The notes under the pieces: model-generated
Told to the model about the DNA's origin: nothing
What the model saw: only the letters and a program-made list of their open reading frames with translations
Database searches by the model: none
Shown here: in pieces, positions 44,702 through 52,440 of the stretch
Position numbering within the stretch: the stretch's first letter is position 1
Layout: each line of letters starts with the position of its first letter
Source: Coprococcus sp.
Lineage (GTDB): Bacteria; Bacillota; Clostridia; Lachnospirales; Lachnospiraceae
Assembly: GCA_016297495.1 (NCBI GenBank)
Contig: JAEDGN010000003.1
Span: 26,892 to 90,891 of the forward strand
Length of the DNA stretch: 64,000 bases
Reading direction: 5' to 3'
Translations under genes and position numbers: made by a program

Positions 44702-45712
44702 ATGGCTTTATTCGAATCATATGAAAGAAGAATTGACAAGATCAATTCCGTTTTAAATAGCTATGGTATCGCTTCCATTGAAGAAGCTGAGAAAATTACA
44801 AAGGATGCCGGTCTGGATGTTTATGATCAGGTAAAGAAGATTCAGCCAATTTGTTTTGAGAACGCATGCTGGGCTTACACTGTAGGCGCTGCAATCGCCA
44901 TCAAGAAAGGCTGCCGCAAGGCATCTGAAGCAGCAGCAGCCATTGGTGAAGGTCTTCAGGCTTTCTGTATTCCAGGTTCTGTTGCAGACCATCGTAAGGT
45001 AGGTCTTGGCCATGGTAACCTTGGCAAGATGCTTCTTGAAGAAGAAACAGAGTGCTTCTGTTTCCTGGCAGGTCATGAGTCCTTTGCTGCTGCAGAAGGT
45101 GCGATCGGTATCGCAGAAAAGGCCAACAAGGTTCGTCAGAAACCACTTCGTGTTATCCTGAACGGTCTTGGCAAGGATGCGGCTCAGATCATCTCACGTA
45201 TCAACGGCTTTACATTTGTAGAGACACAGTTTGATTACAAAGAGAACAAAGTGAATGTTGTCTATGAGAAGCCATATTCCACAGGTCTTCGTGCATCTGT
45301 AAAATGTTACGGTGCCGATGATGTTCAGGAAGGTGTTGCTATCATGCATCTTGAGAATGTAGGCGTCTCTATCACAGGTAACTCTACAAATCCAACAAGA
45401 TTCCAGCATCCTGTTGCAGGTACATACAAGAAGGAATGTATCGAGCAGGGTAAGAAATACTTCTCTGTAGCTTCCGGCGGTGGTACAGGCCGTACACTTC
45501 ATCCGGACAACATGGCAGCAGGTCCGGCTTCCTACGGTATGACAGATACAATGGGACGTATGCATTCTGATGCTCAGTTCGCAGGTTCTTCCTCCGTTCC
45601 GGCGCATGTAGAGATGATGGGTCTCATCGGTATGGGCAACAACCCAATGGTAGGTGCTACCGTAGCCGTTGCCGTTAGCGTAGAAGAAGCAGCTAAGGCT
45701 GGTAAGTTCTAA
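44702..45712 (+). CDS. GGGtGRT family protein (function unknown)
   Basis: 336 residues, soluble. The name-giving SGGGTGRTLHPDN motif lies at 258-270; other striking segments are GLGHGNLGKM and CFCFLAGHESFAAAEGAIG (about 118-136). Cys is frequent (51, 56, 71, 89, 118, 120, 202, 246). Function is not established to my knowledge; pairing with a NifU-like gene suggests a metal or Fe-S role. Leu, Arg and Gly are coded mainly by CTT, CGT and GGT, unlike neighbours, implying high expression. A terminator follows. Confidence 0.88.
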   Translation: MALFESYERRIDKINSVLNSYGIASIEEAEKITKDAGLDVYDQVKKIQPICFENACWAYTVGAAIAIKKGCRKASEAAAAIGEGLQAFCIPGSVADHRKVGLGHGNLGKMLLEEETECFCFLAGHESFAAAEGAIGIAEKANKVRQKPLRVILNGLGKDAAQIISRINGFTFVETQFDYKENKVNVVYEKPYSTGLRASVKCYGADDVQEGVAIMHLENVGVSITGNSTNPTRFQHPVAGTYKKECIEQGKKYFSVASGGGTGRTLHPDNMAAGPASYGMTDTMGRMHSDAQFAGSSSVPAHVEMMGLIGMGNNPMVGATVAVAVSVEEAAKAGKF

Positions 45713-45743
45713 ATATTGAACATTACATAAAGAAAGTTTTTCG

Positions 45744-45780
45744 GGGACTTCTGAAACTGATTCAGAGGTCCCTTATATTC
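45744..45780 (+). terminator. Terminator after the GGGtGRT gene
   Basis: GGGACTTCTGAA (45744-45755) pairs with TTCAGAGGTCCC (45761-45772), with one GU pair, then TTATATTC. Confidence 0.8.
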
Positions 45781-45796
45781 TTTGATGGACAAAACT

Positions 45797-45834
45797 ATAA
45801 AAGTGGAGAGGTGTGTATATCTCTCCACTTTTAT
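45797..45834. terminator. Terminator of the dehydrogenase gene
   Basis: A perfect 14-bp stem ATAAAAGTGGAGAG/CTCTCCACTTTTAT around a 10-base loop. On the minus strand it follows the dehydrogenase stop by 30 bases and is trailed by AGTTTTG. Confidence 0.75.
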
Positions 45835-45864
45835 ATGGTCATGTTATTTTATTATATTTCGTTT

Positions 45865-46821
45865 TCACCGAATGACGGTATCATTTATGGTCATATTCTT
45901 CTTAATATTTTCGCAGCATTGACGGAATTCTTCAAGCTCTTCTGTTGGAAGATCATACTGGATGATCTCTTCAATACCATTGGCTCCTATGATGCATGGA
46001 ACACCAGCGAATACACCGGAAACACCGTACTCACCATCCAGCTCTGTGCTGGCCGGCATAATGGCCTTCTCGTCATGGAGGACAATATCAACGACACGGC
46101 AGAGGGTGGTGGAGATACCATACTCTGTGCAATGCTTGCCGCCAAGAACAAGGTAGGCATTCTCTTCAGCCTTTTTGCGGAAAGCCTTATGGTCAAACTG
46201 GAAACGGGCATCTGTTTTTTCAAGCTCAGCAAGAGGCTTGCTGTAGAATGTAACCTGGGACCATGGCACCATAATGGAAGCACCGTGCTCACCCATCATA
46301 CATGCAGAAATGGAACGGTGGGCAACGCCAGTCTGTTTGTACAGAAGTGCAATCAGTCTGGATGTGTCAAGTCCGGTACCTGTACCAAATACATGGCCCT
46401 TTGGAAGCTCGGAGAGTTTTGCTACCTGTGATGTGATGATATCACATGGATTGGAAATATTAATAAAAATACCTTTGAATCCGCCTGCCATTACCTTTGG
46501 AATGAAGTCATTGACCTGGGCGATGTTGAAATTTAACTCATCCAGACGATCCATTGTTTCAAGAAGCAGTTTCATATTGCCAACACTGTTGACGATAATA
46601 TCACAGTCACCAAGATCACCATAACCGGCAACATTGATGGAAACAGAATACGGGCAGTAGGACATGGCATCTCTTAAATCCTGACATTCAGCCTGAACCT
46701 TCTGTTCATTGGTATCTACCAGAAGTAATTCATCCACAAGTCCCTTTAAAACAAGGGCATAGGCACAGTTCTTGCCCACGGCACCGAGACCGATAATTGC
46801 AATTTTTCTTGATTTTATCAT
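45865..46821 (-). CDS. L-2-hydroxyacid dehydrogenase (LDH / L-hydroxyisocaproate dehydrogenase family)
   Basis: 318 residues of the LDH/MDH superfamily. NAD motif IGLGAVGKNCA (10-20), Asp36 (NAD preference), FGTGTGLDTSRL with Asp152 and Arg155, and the catalytic His179 in MGEHGAS. The substrate loop lacks the KPGETR pattern of standard lactate dehydrogenase and reads SVGNMKLLLETMDR, closer to L-2-hydroxyisocaproate dehydrogenases. The substrate may therefore be a longer 2-keto acid. GGGGAA precedes the ATG. A LysR gene lies upstream on the same strand, with a LysR-type box between them. Confidence 0.88.
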   Translation of the reverse strand: MIKSRKIAIIGLGAVGKNCAYALVLKGLVDELLLVDTNEQKVQAECQDLRDAMSYCPYSVSINVAGYGDLGDCDIIVNSVGNMKLLLETMDRLDELNFNIAQVNDFIPKVMAGGFKGIFINISNPCDIITSQVAKLSELPKGHVFGTGTGLDTSRLIALLYKQTGVAHRSISACMMGEHGASIMVPWSQVTFYSKPLAELEKTDARFQFDHKAFRKKAEENAYLVLGGKHCTEYGISTTLCRVVDIVLHDEKAIMPASTELDGEYGVSGVFAGVPCIIGANGIEEIIQYDLPTEELEEFRQCCENIKKNMTINDTVIR

Positions 46822-46868
46822 CTTGTATTCCCCATTTTTATAATAGATTGATGCTTTGACACTTTAAC

Positions 46869-46889
46869 GTGCTTATATTAGTGTAGCAC
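46869..46889. promoter_or_regulatory. LysR-type box (T-N11-A dyad) upstream of the dehydrogenase
   Basis: GTGCT-N11-AGCAC is a perfect 5-bp dyad with exactly 11 bases between arms, the geometry of LysR-type binding sites, 48 bases upstream of the dehydrogenase ATG. The neighbouring LysR protein is the likely ligand. Confidence 0.6.
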
Positions 46890-46938
46890 TTTTGGATTAT
46901 AATGTCTATATTATTAATTCTATAATTTTGGATTTATG

Positions 46939-47817
46939 TCAATCATAAAACTGGAACATCAGATCTGCAGCATCATTGGTATTGCGTCGAAGGCGCATGA
47001 GTTTATAACTGATCTTTTCACCGCTTGGCAATGGCAGTTTGGCCAATCCGGTACCCTGTGCATCTACAACGAATCCAGGAACAATAGCAACCCCATGTCC
47101 GGCACGCACCATCATCAACTGTGCATTGACGGAATTAGTCTGTTCAATCTGTCCGGGAATAAAGCCGACCTCATCACTGAGCAGGTTGTGCAGCATCTGT
47201 AAGGAAGAGGGACCATAATCTTCGCAGTTGGTAATAAGACATTCCTTCGACAGCATGGCTTTAACATCATTTTTTTCATATCTGGCGGCAACAGTAGGAT
47301 CGGCAACCAGATAATTGGCTGATTCAAACAGCGTTCGGGTGCAAAGTTCATTTTTGGCAAAAGCCTGTTCGCAAAATTCCAGTCCAATGATGAGATCCAG
47401 TTCACCGGTTCGGAGTTTTTCAGATAACTCACTATAAGGATACTGCATAATATCAACTTTAATCTCTGGATGCAGGGAAAGAAAATTTGAGAAAAAATGT
47501 TCTGTATTGCAGTATTCATACACACCAATGCCTATCTTAATATAACCGTGATAACCGGCTGCAATCGTTTTAAGCTGTGCACATGTATCATCATAAATGT
47601 AGAGAATGTCTTTGACTTGTTTGTAAAAATAATGTCCCGCTTCGGTCAGGGTGACAGCATGGGGAGAACGTTTGAAAAGTTTAACTTCCAGGCGATCTTC
47701 CAGTCCGGCAATATACTGGCTGATGGCTGTTTGAGAGACATTATGCTTTGCGGCAGCCTGAGTAAAATTCAGGCATTCTGCCAGGGTAATAAAATAGACA
47801 ATTTTTTTATTGATCAT
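46939..47817 (-). CDS. LysR-family transcriptional regulator
   Basis: 292 residues. N-terminal winged helix-turn-helix FITLAECLNFTQAAAKHNVSQTAISQYIAGLEDRL (about 8-42), followed by the two-lobe effector domain (95-290). The ATG at 47817 follows GGAAGAAG; an upstream ATG at 47850 has no good site. It lies upstream of and in the same direction as the dehydrogenase, and divergent from the substrate-binding lipoprotein; either may be its target. Confidence 0.92.
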   Translation of the reverse strand: MINKKIVYFITLAECLNFTQAAAKHNVSQTAISQYIAGLEDRLEVKLFKRSPHAVTLTEAGHYFYKQVKDILYIYDDTCAQLKTIAAGYHGYIKIGIGVYEYCNTEHFFSNFLSLHPEIKVDIMQYPYSELSEKLRTGELDLIIGLEFCEQAFAKNELCTRTLFESANYLVADPTVAARYEKNDVKAMLSKECLITNCEDYGPSSLQMLHNLLSDEVGFIPGQIEQTNSVNAQLMMVRAGHGVAIVPGFVVDAQGTGLAKLPLPSGEKISYKLMRLRRNTNDAADLMFQFYD

Positions 47818-47945
47818 TCGTATACACTTCTTCCAATATATATTACTCATATTGTCCGATATCTTTTTATAAAAGTCAATGAAAAACCGAGAATCAGAAA
47901 AATGTAATCACTGTTATAATTTATTTATTTATAATACAATAAGTA

Positions 47946-47973
47946 TTGCATTATAATAAAAATGTGGTAAAAT
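47946..47973 (+). promoter_or_regulatory. Promoter of the substrate-binding lipoprotein gene
   Basis: -35 TTGCAT (47946-47951), 16-base spacer, -10 TAAAAT (47968-47973). An AATAC-AATAA-GTATT repeat overlaps the -35, and an 8-bp palindrome AACGCGTT lies near the expected start of the transcript. Confidence 0.6.
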
Positions 47974-48024
47974 GATATAGAACTTGAACGCGTTGAAGCG
48001 TTGATGAAAAACGGAGGAAAAAAG

Positions 48025-49077
48025 ATGAAACAGAATGTAAAAAAATTATTAGCTGTCTTTGCAGCAGCAAGTCTTGCGGCAGCAACATTAATGGGATGTG
48101 GATCAGGTTCTGACACCAAGCAGACGACAGAAACGACTGCTGCAGAAGCTTCGTCTACAGAAGCAGCAGGAGAAGCAGAAGCTTCTGCCGATGGTACAGT
48201 TTACAATATCGGTATCTGTCAGCTTGTACAGCATGACGCCCTTGACCGTGCAACTCAGGGCTTTCAGGATGCTTTGGTAGACTTACTCGGGGAAGATGCT
48301 GTGAACTTTGATGTTCAGAATGCCCAGGGTGATTCTCAGACATGTGCAACAATTGCCAATCAGTTTGTAGCCAGCGGATATGATTTGATTATGGCTAATG
48401 CAACGGCTTCGCTTCAGGCTTGTGCCAATGCTACATCAGATATTCCTGTAGTAGGCACATCTATTACAAGCTTTGCATCGGCTCTTGATATTGAACTGGA
48501 TGAAAATGCATGTACAGGCATCAATGTAACAGGTACCAATGACCTGGCACCTCTGGATGAACAGGCGAAGATGCTTGCAGATCTCTTCCCGGATGTAAAA
48601 CAGGTAGGTATTCTCTACTGTTCAGCAGAAGTGAATTCTGTATATCAGGCAGAGCATATCGCAGAGTATTTTGATGAGATGAATATTAATCATAAAGATT
48701 ACAGCTTTTCTGATTCCAATGATCTTCAGTCAGTTGTTACTGTAGCTGTATCGGAATGTGATGTTTTATATATTCCGACTGATAACACAGCAGCTTCCAA
48801 TACAAGTGTTATTGATAATGTAGCCCGTCCGGCAGGTGTTCCTGTCATTGCCGGTGAGGAAGGTATCTGCAAGGGATGCGGTCTTGCTACATTATCCATC
48901 AGCTTCTATGATATCGGCTACCGCGCAGGCGAGCAGGCCTATGATATTCTGGTGAATGGTGCTGATCCTGCTACTATGACAGTTGAGGATCCTGCTTCTG
49001 TAACACGTATGTACAATGCAGATATTGCTGCCGATCTTGGATTTGAATTTGGTGATGATTACAACGTATTAGAATAA
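48025..49077 (+). CDS. ABC transporter substrate-binding lipoprotein (TrpX-like), orphan
   Basis: 350 residues. Lipoprotein signal with lipobox LMGC (Cys25), a Thr/Glu/Ala-rich linker (about 30-62), then a periplasmic-binding fold of the ABC_sub_bind (PF04392) type: GICQLVQHDALDRATQGFQDAL, PVVGTSITSFA, VGILYCSAEVNS. Related proteins bind tryptophan/tyrosine-like ligands. GGAGG precedes the ATG at 48025. No permease or ATPase follows; udk is next. Codon usage (GGT, CGT, GTA-rich) suggests strong expression. Confidence 0.88.
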   Translation: MKQNVKKLLAVFAAASLAAATLMGCGSGSDTKQTTETTAAEASSTEAAGEAEASADGTVYNIGICQLVQHDALDRATQGFQDALVDLLGEDAVNFDVQNAQGDSQTCATIANQFVASGYDLIMANATASLQACANATSDIPVVGTSITSFASALDIELDENACTGINVTGTNDLAPLDEQAKMLADLFPDVKQVGILYCSAEVNSVYQAEHIAEYFDEMNINHKDYSFSDSNDLQSVVTVAVSECDVLYIPTDNTAASNTSVIDNVARPAGVPVIAGEEGICKGCGLATLSISFYDIGYRAGEQAYDILVNGADPATMTVEDPASVTRMYNADIAADLGFEFGDDYNVLE

Positions 49078-49099
49078 TAATTATCCGGTAATTACATAA

Positions 49100-49161
49100 T
49101 CAAACATATATGAAAAGTGCTGTAGGCCATTGGGTTTGCAGCTCTTTTCTATGTTTGATAT
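49100..49161 (+). terminator. Hairpin after the substrate-binding protein gene
   Basis: The arms TCAAACATA..GAAAAG.GCTG and CAGC.CTTTTC.TATGTTTGA pair with two interruptions over about 20 bases. The tail is T-poor, so the call as a terminator is moderate. Confidence 0.55.
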
Positions 49162-49215
49162 TATACGTCATACATGGTAGAATATTATCAATTAATGATG
49201 AGCGAGGCGAAAAAA

Positions 49216-49845
49216 ATGAAGGGTATCATGATTGGGATTGCAGGAGGTACCGGTTCAGGAAAATCAACATTTACGAACCGGATTAAAAATCGTTTCGGAG
49301 ATGAAGTGACAGTCATTTATTATGACAATTATTACAGGCGACAGGTGGGCGTCCCTTTTGAAGAGCGGAGAAAGGTGAATTACGATCATCCGGAAGCACT
49401 GGAGACAGATCTTCTTCTGGAACATCTGCATATGCTGAAGGCAGGGCATGCCATTGACTGTCCGGTCTATGATTACAGTATACATAATCGTTCAGATAAA
49501 ATCATCAGGATCAGTCCAAGTCCTATTATCATAGTGGAAGGCATCCTGGTTCTTGCGGATGCACGGCTGAGAGATATGCTGGATATAAGGATCTACGTTG
49601 ATGCAGATGCGGATGAGCGTATTCTCAGAAGGGTTGAAAGGGATGTCCGGGAGCGGGGACGGACTTTTGATGATATTATGGAGCAATATCTGACAACAGT
49701 CAAGCCAATGCATAATATGTATGTTCAGCCGACACGTTATCTTGCGGATATTGTCATTAACAGTGGTAAGAATGATGTGGCATTTGATCTGATCAGTTCC
49801 AAAATATCGAATATACTGGGAGAATACTATCAGGAAGAATCATAA
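49216..49845 (+). CDS. udk: Uridine kinase
   Basis: Phosphorylates uridine and cytidine in pyrimidine salvage. 209 residues: P-loop GIAGGTGSGKST (about 7-18), YYDNYYR, NYDHPEALETDLLLEHL, CPVYDYSIHNRSDK and IIVEGILVL fit uridine kinase. The start at 49216 (GAGG about 8 bases upstream) matches the usual N-terminus; in-frame ATGs at 49174, 49195 and 49198 are possible alternatives. Confidence 0.92.
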   Translation: MKGIMIGIAGGTGSGKSTFTNRIKNRFGDEVTVIYYDNYYRRQVGVPFEERRKVNYDHPEALETDLLLEHLHMLKAGHAIDCPVYDYSIHNRSDKIIRISPSPIIIVEGILVLADARLRDMLDIRIYVDADADERILRRVERDVRERGRTFDDIMEQYLTTVKPMHNMYVQPTRYLADIVINSGKNDVAFDLISSKISNILGEYYQEES

Positions 49846-49864
49846 ACGGATTCTTTTGAAGTGA

Positions 49865-49900
49865 GGGGATATCACATAGGTTTGTGCGATATCCCCTTTA
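49865..49900. terminator. Convergent terminator between udk and the 58-aa gene
   Basis: GGGGATATC (49865-49873) pairs with GATATCCCC (49888-49896), extended inward by CACA/TGTG, with TTTA following on the plus strand. Confidence 0.8.
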
Positions 49901-49911
49901 TTCGTATGAGC

Positions 49912-50088
49912 TTATCGAAACATATTTTCTACATAGTTTCTCATCTCATCCCGGGAACGGACCTGTTTGGCACCTTCAATCAGCGTATTCTGTTCCTGTC
50001 TGGGCAATTTGGCGAATTGATTAAGCACGTCGGAATGCTGTGCCAGTTCCATGGTAAATCCAATGGGAAGTTCACGGTTGTCAATCAT
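49912..50088 (-). CDS. Small conserved-looking protein (58 aa)
   Basis: The minus strand encodes MIDNRELPIGFTMELAQHSD, continues through NQFAKLPRQEQNTLIEGAKQ and ends VENMFR. AGGAG lies 9 bases upstream and a promoter with TTGCAA/TAATAT is present at 50128-50157. The sequence resembles small RELPIGF-type proteins that I recall from clostridia, whose function is unknown to me. It is soluble and helical, and ends 12 bases from the terminator shared with udk. Confidence 0.8.
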   Translation of the reverse strand: MIDNRELPIGFTMELAQHSDVLNQFAKLPRQEQNTLIEGAKQVRSRDEMRNYVENMFR

Positions 50089-50127
50089 ATCATCATCTCC
50101 TGATAGTAATATGCGAAAAAGATGTGC

Positions 50128-50157
50128 ATATTATTCGAATTTTGATTATTTTTGCAA
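50128..50157 (-). promoter_or_regulatory. Promoter of the 58-aa gene
   Basis: On the minus strand: -35 TTGCAA (50157-50152), 18-base spacer, -10 TAATAT (50133-50128), 40 bases before the ATG. Confidence 0.6.
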
Positions 50158-50267
50158 TACGTCTTTATGAATGCCAAGATTCTATGTTCGATATACTTTG
50201 ACAAAAAATGGTGCTAAAATAGAGAAACAGAGTATAAGGGTGATGAGAGAACAGGGGGGCACATGAA

Positions 50268-50390
50268 ATGGAAAGGTATATTTATGACTTTACAAAATTA
50301 AATGGATTCATACTTAAGTTACTGGAGCTGCGATGGCAGCACGGATATTATGGTGATAAAATTTATTTGCTGTACGGTGCTTTACCATGA
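50268..50390 (+). CDS. Possible leader peptide / small ORF (40 aa)
   Basis: The ATG at 50268 has AGGGGGG 9 bases upstream and encodes MERYIYDFTKLNGFILKLLE, ending GALP before TGA 50388-50390. It ends 10 bases before the next ATG, so it could be a small gene, a leader that couples translation, or the N-terminal part of a frameshifted larger gene. I do not recognise the sequence. The region 50158-50267 upstream holds only a partial promoter match (TTGACA and TAAAAT too close together). Confidence 0.35.
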   Translation: MERYIYDFTKLNGFILKLLELRWQHGYYGDKIYLLYGALP

Positions 50391-50400
50391 GGAGCCGGCA

Positions 50401-50808
50401 ATGCCTTCTGAAACAATTATCATTGTTGAGAATATCGAGATTTTTCTGGGACTGACAGTAACATGCCAGGAATTATTCAGGATGCTGTATGGATGGAAAA
50501 AGAGCGGAAAACTTGTGATCGGCACCTGCTCGACTGCGGAACCGCATGATTTTGGATGGAATCATAAAGATTTGTCTATCATTCCAGTCAAGTCACTTCG
50601 GATTACAAGATATGTTATGAAAAGGCTGAATGAAGAAGAGGGACTGAATATGTCACTGCAGGAGATTATGGAATTTTCGAGAATTGCCATTGCCGTGGAT
50701 GTGGAGGGAGCCATTCAGAACAGAAGAAATAAACGCCATATTCTTGAAATGATGGAGAAAAGATCAGCTGTATGTGAAGCTGTACGTGATGGAAGAATAT
50801 CTGGATAA
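50401..50808 (+). CDS. Hypothetical protein (135 aa)
   Basis: 135 residues from the ATG at 50401, chosen because GAGGAG lies 8 bases upstream; the frame stays open back to 50302 but without a ribosome site. Beginning PSETIIIVENIEIFLGLTVT, it has a central HDFGWNHKDLSIIPVKSL and a basic helical C-terminus. No family recognised; no membrane segment. It is followed after 12 bases by the ADP-ribosylglycohydrolase, so the two are probably co-expressed. Confidence 0.6.
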   Translation: MPSETIIIVENIEIFLGLTVTCQELFRMLYGWKKSGKLVIGTCSTAEPHDFGWNHKDLSIIPVKSLRITRYVMKRLNEEEGLNMSLQEIMEFSRIAIAVDVEGAIQNRRNKRHILEMMEKRSAVCEAVRDGRISG

Positions 50809-50820
50809 GGAGGCAAATAG

Positions 50821-51729
50821 ATGGATATTTTAAACTTTCCGAATAGAATGCTTGGAGCGGCCTGCGGTGATATCGCCGGTTCACGCTATGAATTTCACAA
50901 TATCAAATACTGTCTTCGGGAGGAAGAACTGATTGATGATGACTGCTGCTTTACAGATGACACAGTCATGACCTGTGCAGTTGCGCAGGGATTGGTCAAT
51001 GGCTTCGTCCGGCTGCAGCAGGATGGCAGACGGAAAGAGGAAGATGTTTTATTAGAAGAAATAAAGAGATCAATGCAGTTATTTGGCAGAAAATATCCGT
51101 ATGCGGGTTATGGCGGCAGGTTTCGCCGGTGGATCACTGCCAATGATCCCGAGCCCTACAATAGCTGGGGAAATGGTTCGGCAATGAGGGCTTCCTATGC
51201 GGGATGGGCAGCGGGAAGTCTTGAAGAGGCGGAATGGCTGGCAGAGATATCGGCGAAGGTGACGCATAATCATCCTGAAGGCATCAAGGGAGCCCAGGCT
51301 GTTGCCGGAAGTATTTTCATACTGAGAAATGGCGGCGGCAAGGAGCAGGTGGAACAGTATGTGTCCGGTTATTATGATTTGAATTTTACATTGGATGAGA
51401 TCAGAGAAGAATACAGTTTTGATGTATCCTGCCCGGGATCTGTGCCTCAGGCGGTGCGTGCATTCCTCGAAGGAGAGAATTTCAGTGATGTCATTGCCAG
51501 GGCCATTTCCATTGGCGGTGACAGTGACACGATTGCGGCCATTGCCGGAAGTATTGCGGAGGTCATCTATCCTATCCCTGAAGATTTGAAGAAGAGGACA
51601 GTGGAGACACTGGATGATTTTCTGCTGGATACACTTAAGAGGGCGGTGGATGCTCTGACAGAGAATAAGTCCGGGATCGGGTCAAGCGATGACAGTGGCG
51701 GCAATGTGAGAGATGTAACTGTCGAATAA
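50821..51729 (+). CDS. ADP-ribosylglycohydrolase family protein
   Basis: 302 residues. LGAACGDIAGSRYEF, the metal-binding CFTDDTVMT (about 42-50), NGSAMRASYAGW and the second metal motif SIGGDSDTIAAIAGSIAE (about 236-253) are all intact, as in DraG/ARH enzymes, which remove ADP-ribose from proteins or small substrates. The expected NAD-dependent ADP-ribosyltransferase partner is not present in the window. AAGGAGG precedes the ATG. Confidence 0.93.
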   Translation: MDILNFPNRMLGAACGDIAGSRYEFHNIKYCLREEELIDDDCCFTDDTVMTCAVAQGLVNGFVRLQQDGRRKEEDVLLEEIKRSMQLFGRKYPYAGYGGRFRRWITANDPEPYNSWGNGSAMRASYAGWAAGSLEEAEWLAEISAKVTHNHPEGIKGAQAVAGSIFILRNGGGKEQVEQYVSGYYDLNFTLDEIREEYSFDVSCPGSVPQAVRAFLEGENFSDVIARAISIGGDSDTIAAIAGSIAEVIYPIPEDLKKRTVETLDDFLLDTLKRAVDALTENKSGIGSSDDSGGNVRDVTVE

Positions 51730-51842
51730 TGTCGAACAGTTCTCAAAATGAAACGACGGCTTTCGACATACGTTTTCATTTTTTTATGTTATAGTAGATA
51801 GTGCTTACAGGTAAGTAGAAAAAAGAAAACGAGGTGAAGGCA

Positions 51843-52145
51843 ATGCGAAAGGAAATTGTTGAATTGAATCAAAAAATGGAGTTGGAAGCCCATCGTATCA
51901 GGAACATGGACTGGTGGCCGCAGTCGAATATTTATAAAGAAGAAAAAAGAGCTTCAGAGCCCATATTCAGAGCTTATCGCGAGGTTAGAAGGACGATGAG
52001 CAGGGAGACATGTGAATTGCTGGATGATGTAGAAGAAGAGATGTATCTGTTAAAAGAGGCGGAACTGCAGGCCACCTATTTACAGGGTATCTCGGATTGT
52101 CTTGACTATCTGGAGAAGGAAGAAGTCTATCAGCGTGTTTCATAA
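51843..52145 (+). CDS. Hypothetical helical protein (100 aa)
   Basis: 100 residues, strongly charged and helical throughout, with Glu/Arg heptads that suggest a coiled coil (EIVELNQKMELEAHRIRNMD). It has a DWWPQSNIYKEEKRA segment in the first half. The ATG at 51843 lies 7 bases after AGGTGA; a GTG at 51834 is less likely. Family not recognised. A TATAGT -10-like box is at 51790-51795. Confidence 0.6.
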   Translation: MRKEIVELNQKMELEAHRIRNMDWWPQSNIYKEEKRASEPIFRAYREVRRTMSRETCELLDDVEEEMYLLKEAELQATYLQGISDCLDYLEKEEVYQRVS

Positions 52146-52440
52146 GCATGAAGCGGAGCTGTCACATTTGGTGGAGGAGATCATCAGAGTGATGGCTCCC
52201 TTTCTGTTTTATTCTCTGAACATTCCCCTGAGGGCAGGGAGAATAATATCCGGCTTCTGCCGGGAGAGCATTCTTATGAGTAAATTTGCAAGTTTTTATT
52301 GGTAAACTTGCAAAAAAGACAAAAATATGGTTGCATTCCTTCTTTGGTTAGGGTTATAATAAGAAAGCAATTGTATCGGAGTGGGGGATTATACGGGGAA
52401 TAATCATTATTTTTCATATACAGAAAGGAATGGCGCAGCA
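52146..52440 (+). promoter_or_regulatory. Intergenic region with hairpin and aminotransferase promoter
   Basis: 295 bases without a convincing gene. A perfect 11-bp hairpin TTTGCAAGTTT/AAACTTGCAAA lies at 52284-52313 but is not followed by T on the plus strand. The aminotransferase promoter is strong: -35 TTGCAT (52331-52336), 18-base spacer, -10 TATAAT (52355-52360). An open frame at 52102-52305 lacks a ribosome site. Confidence 0.65.

Noticed and set aside
49861..50103. 80-residue plus-strand frame after udk
   Set aside because: It begins inside the udk terminator and is antisense to the better-supported 58-residue minus-strand gene.
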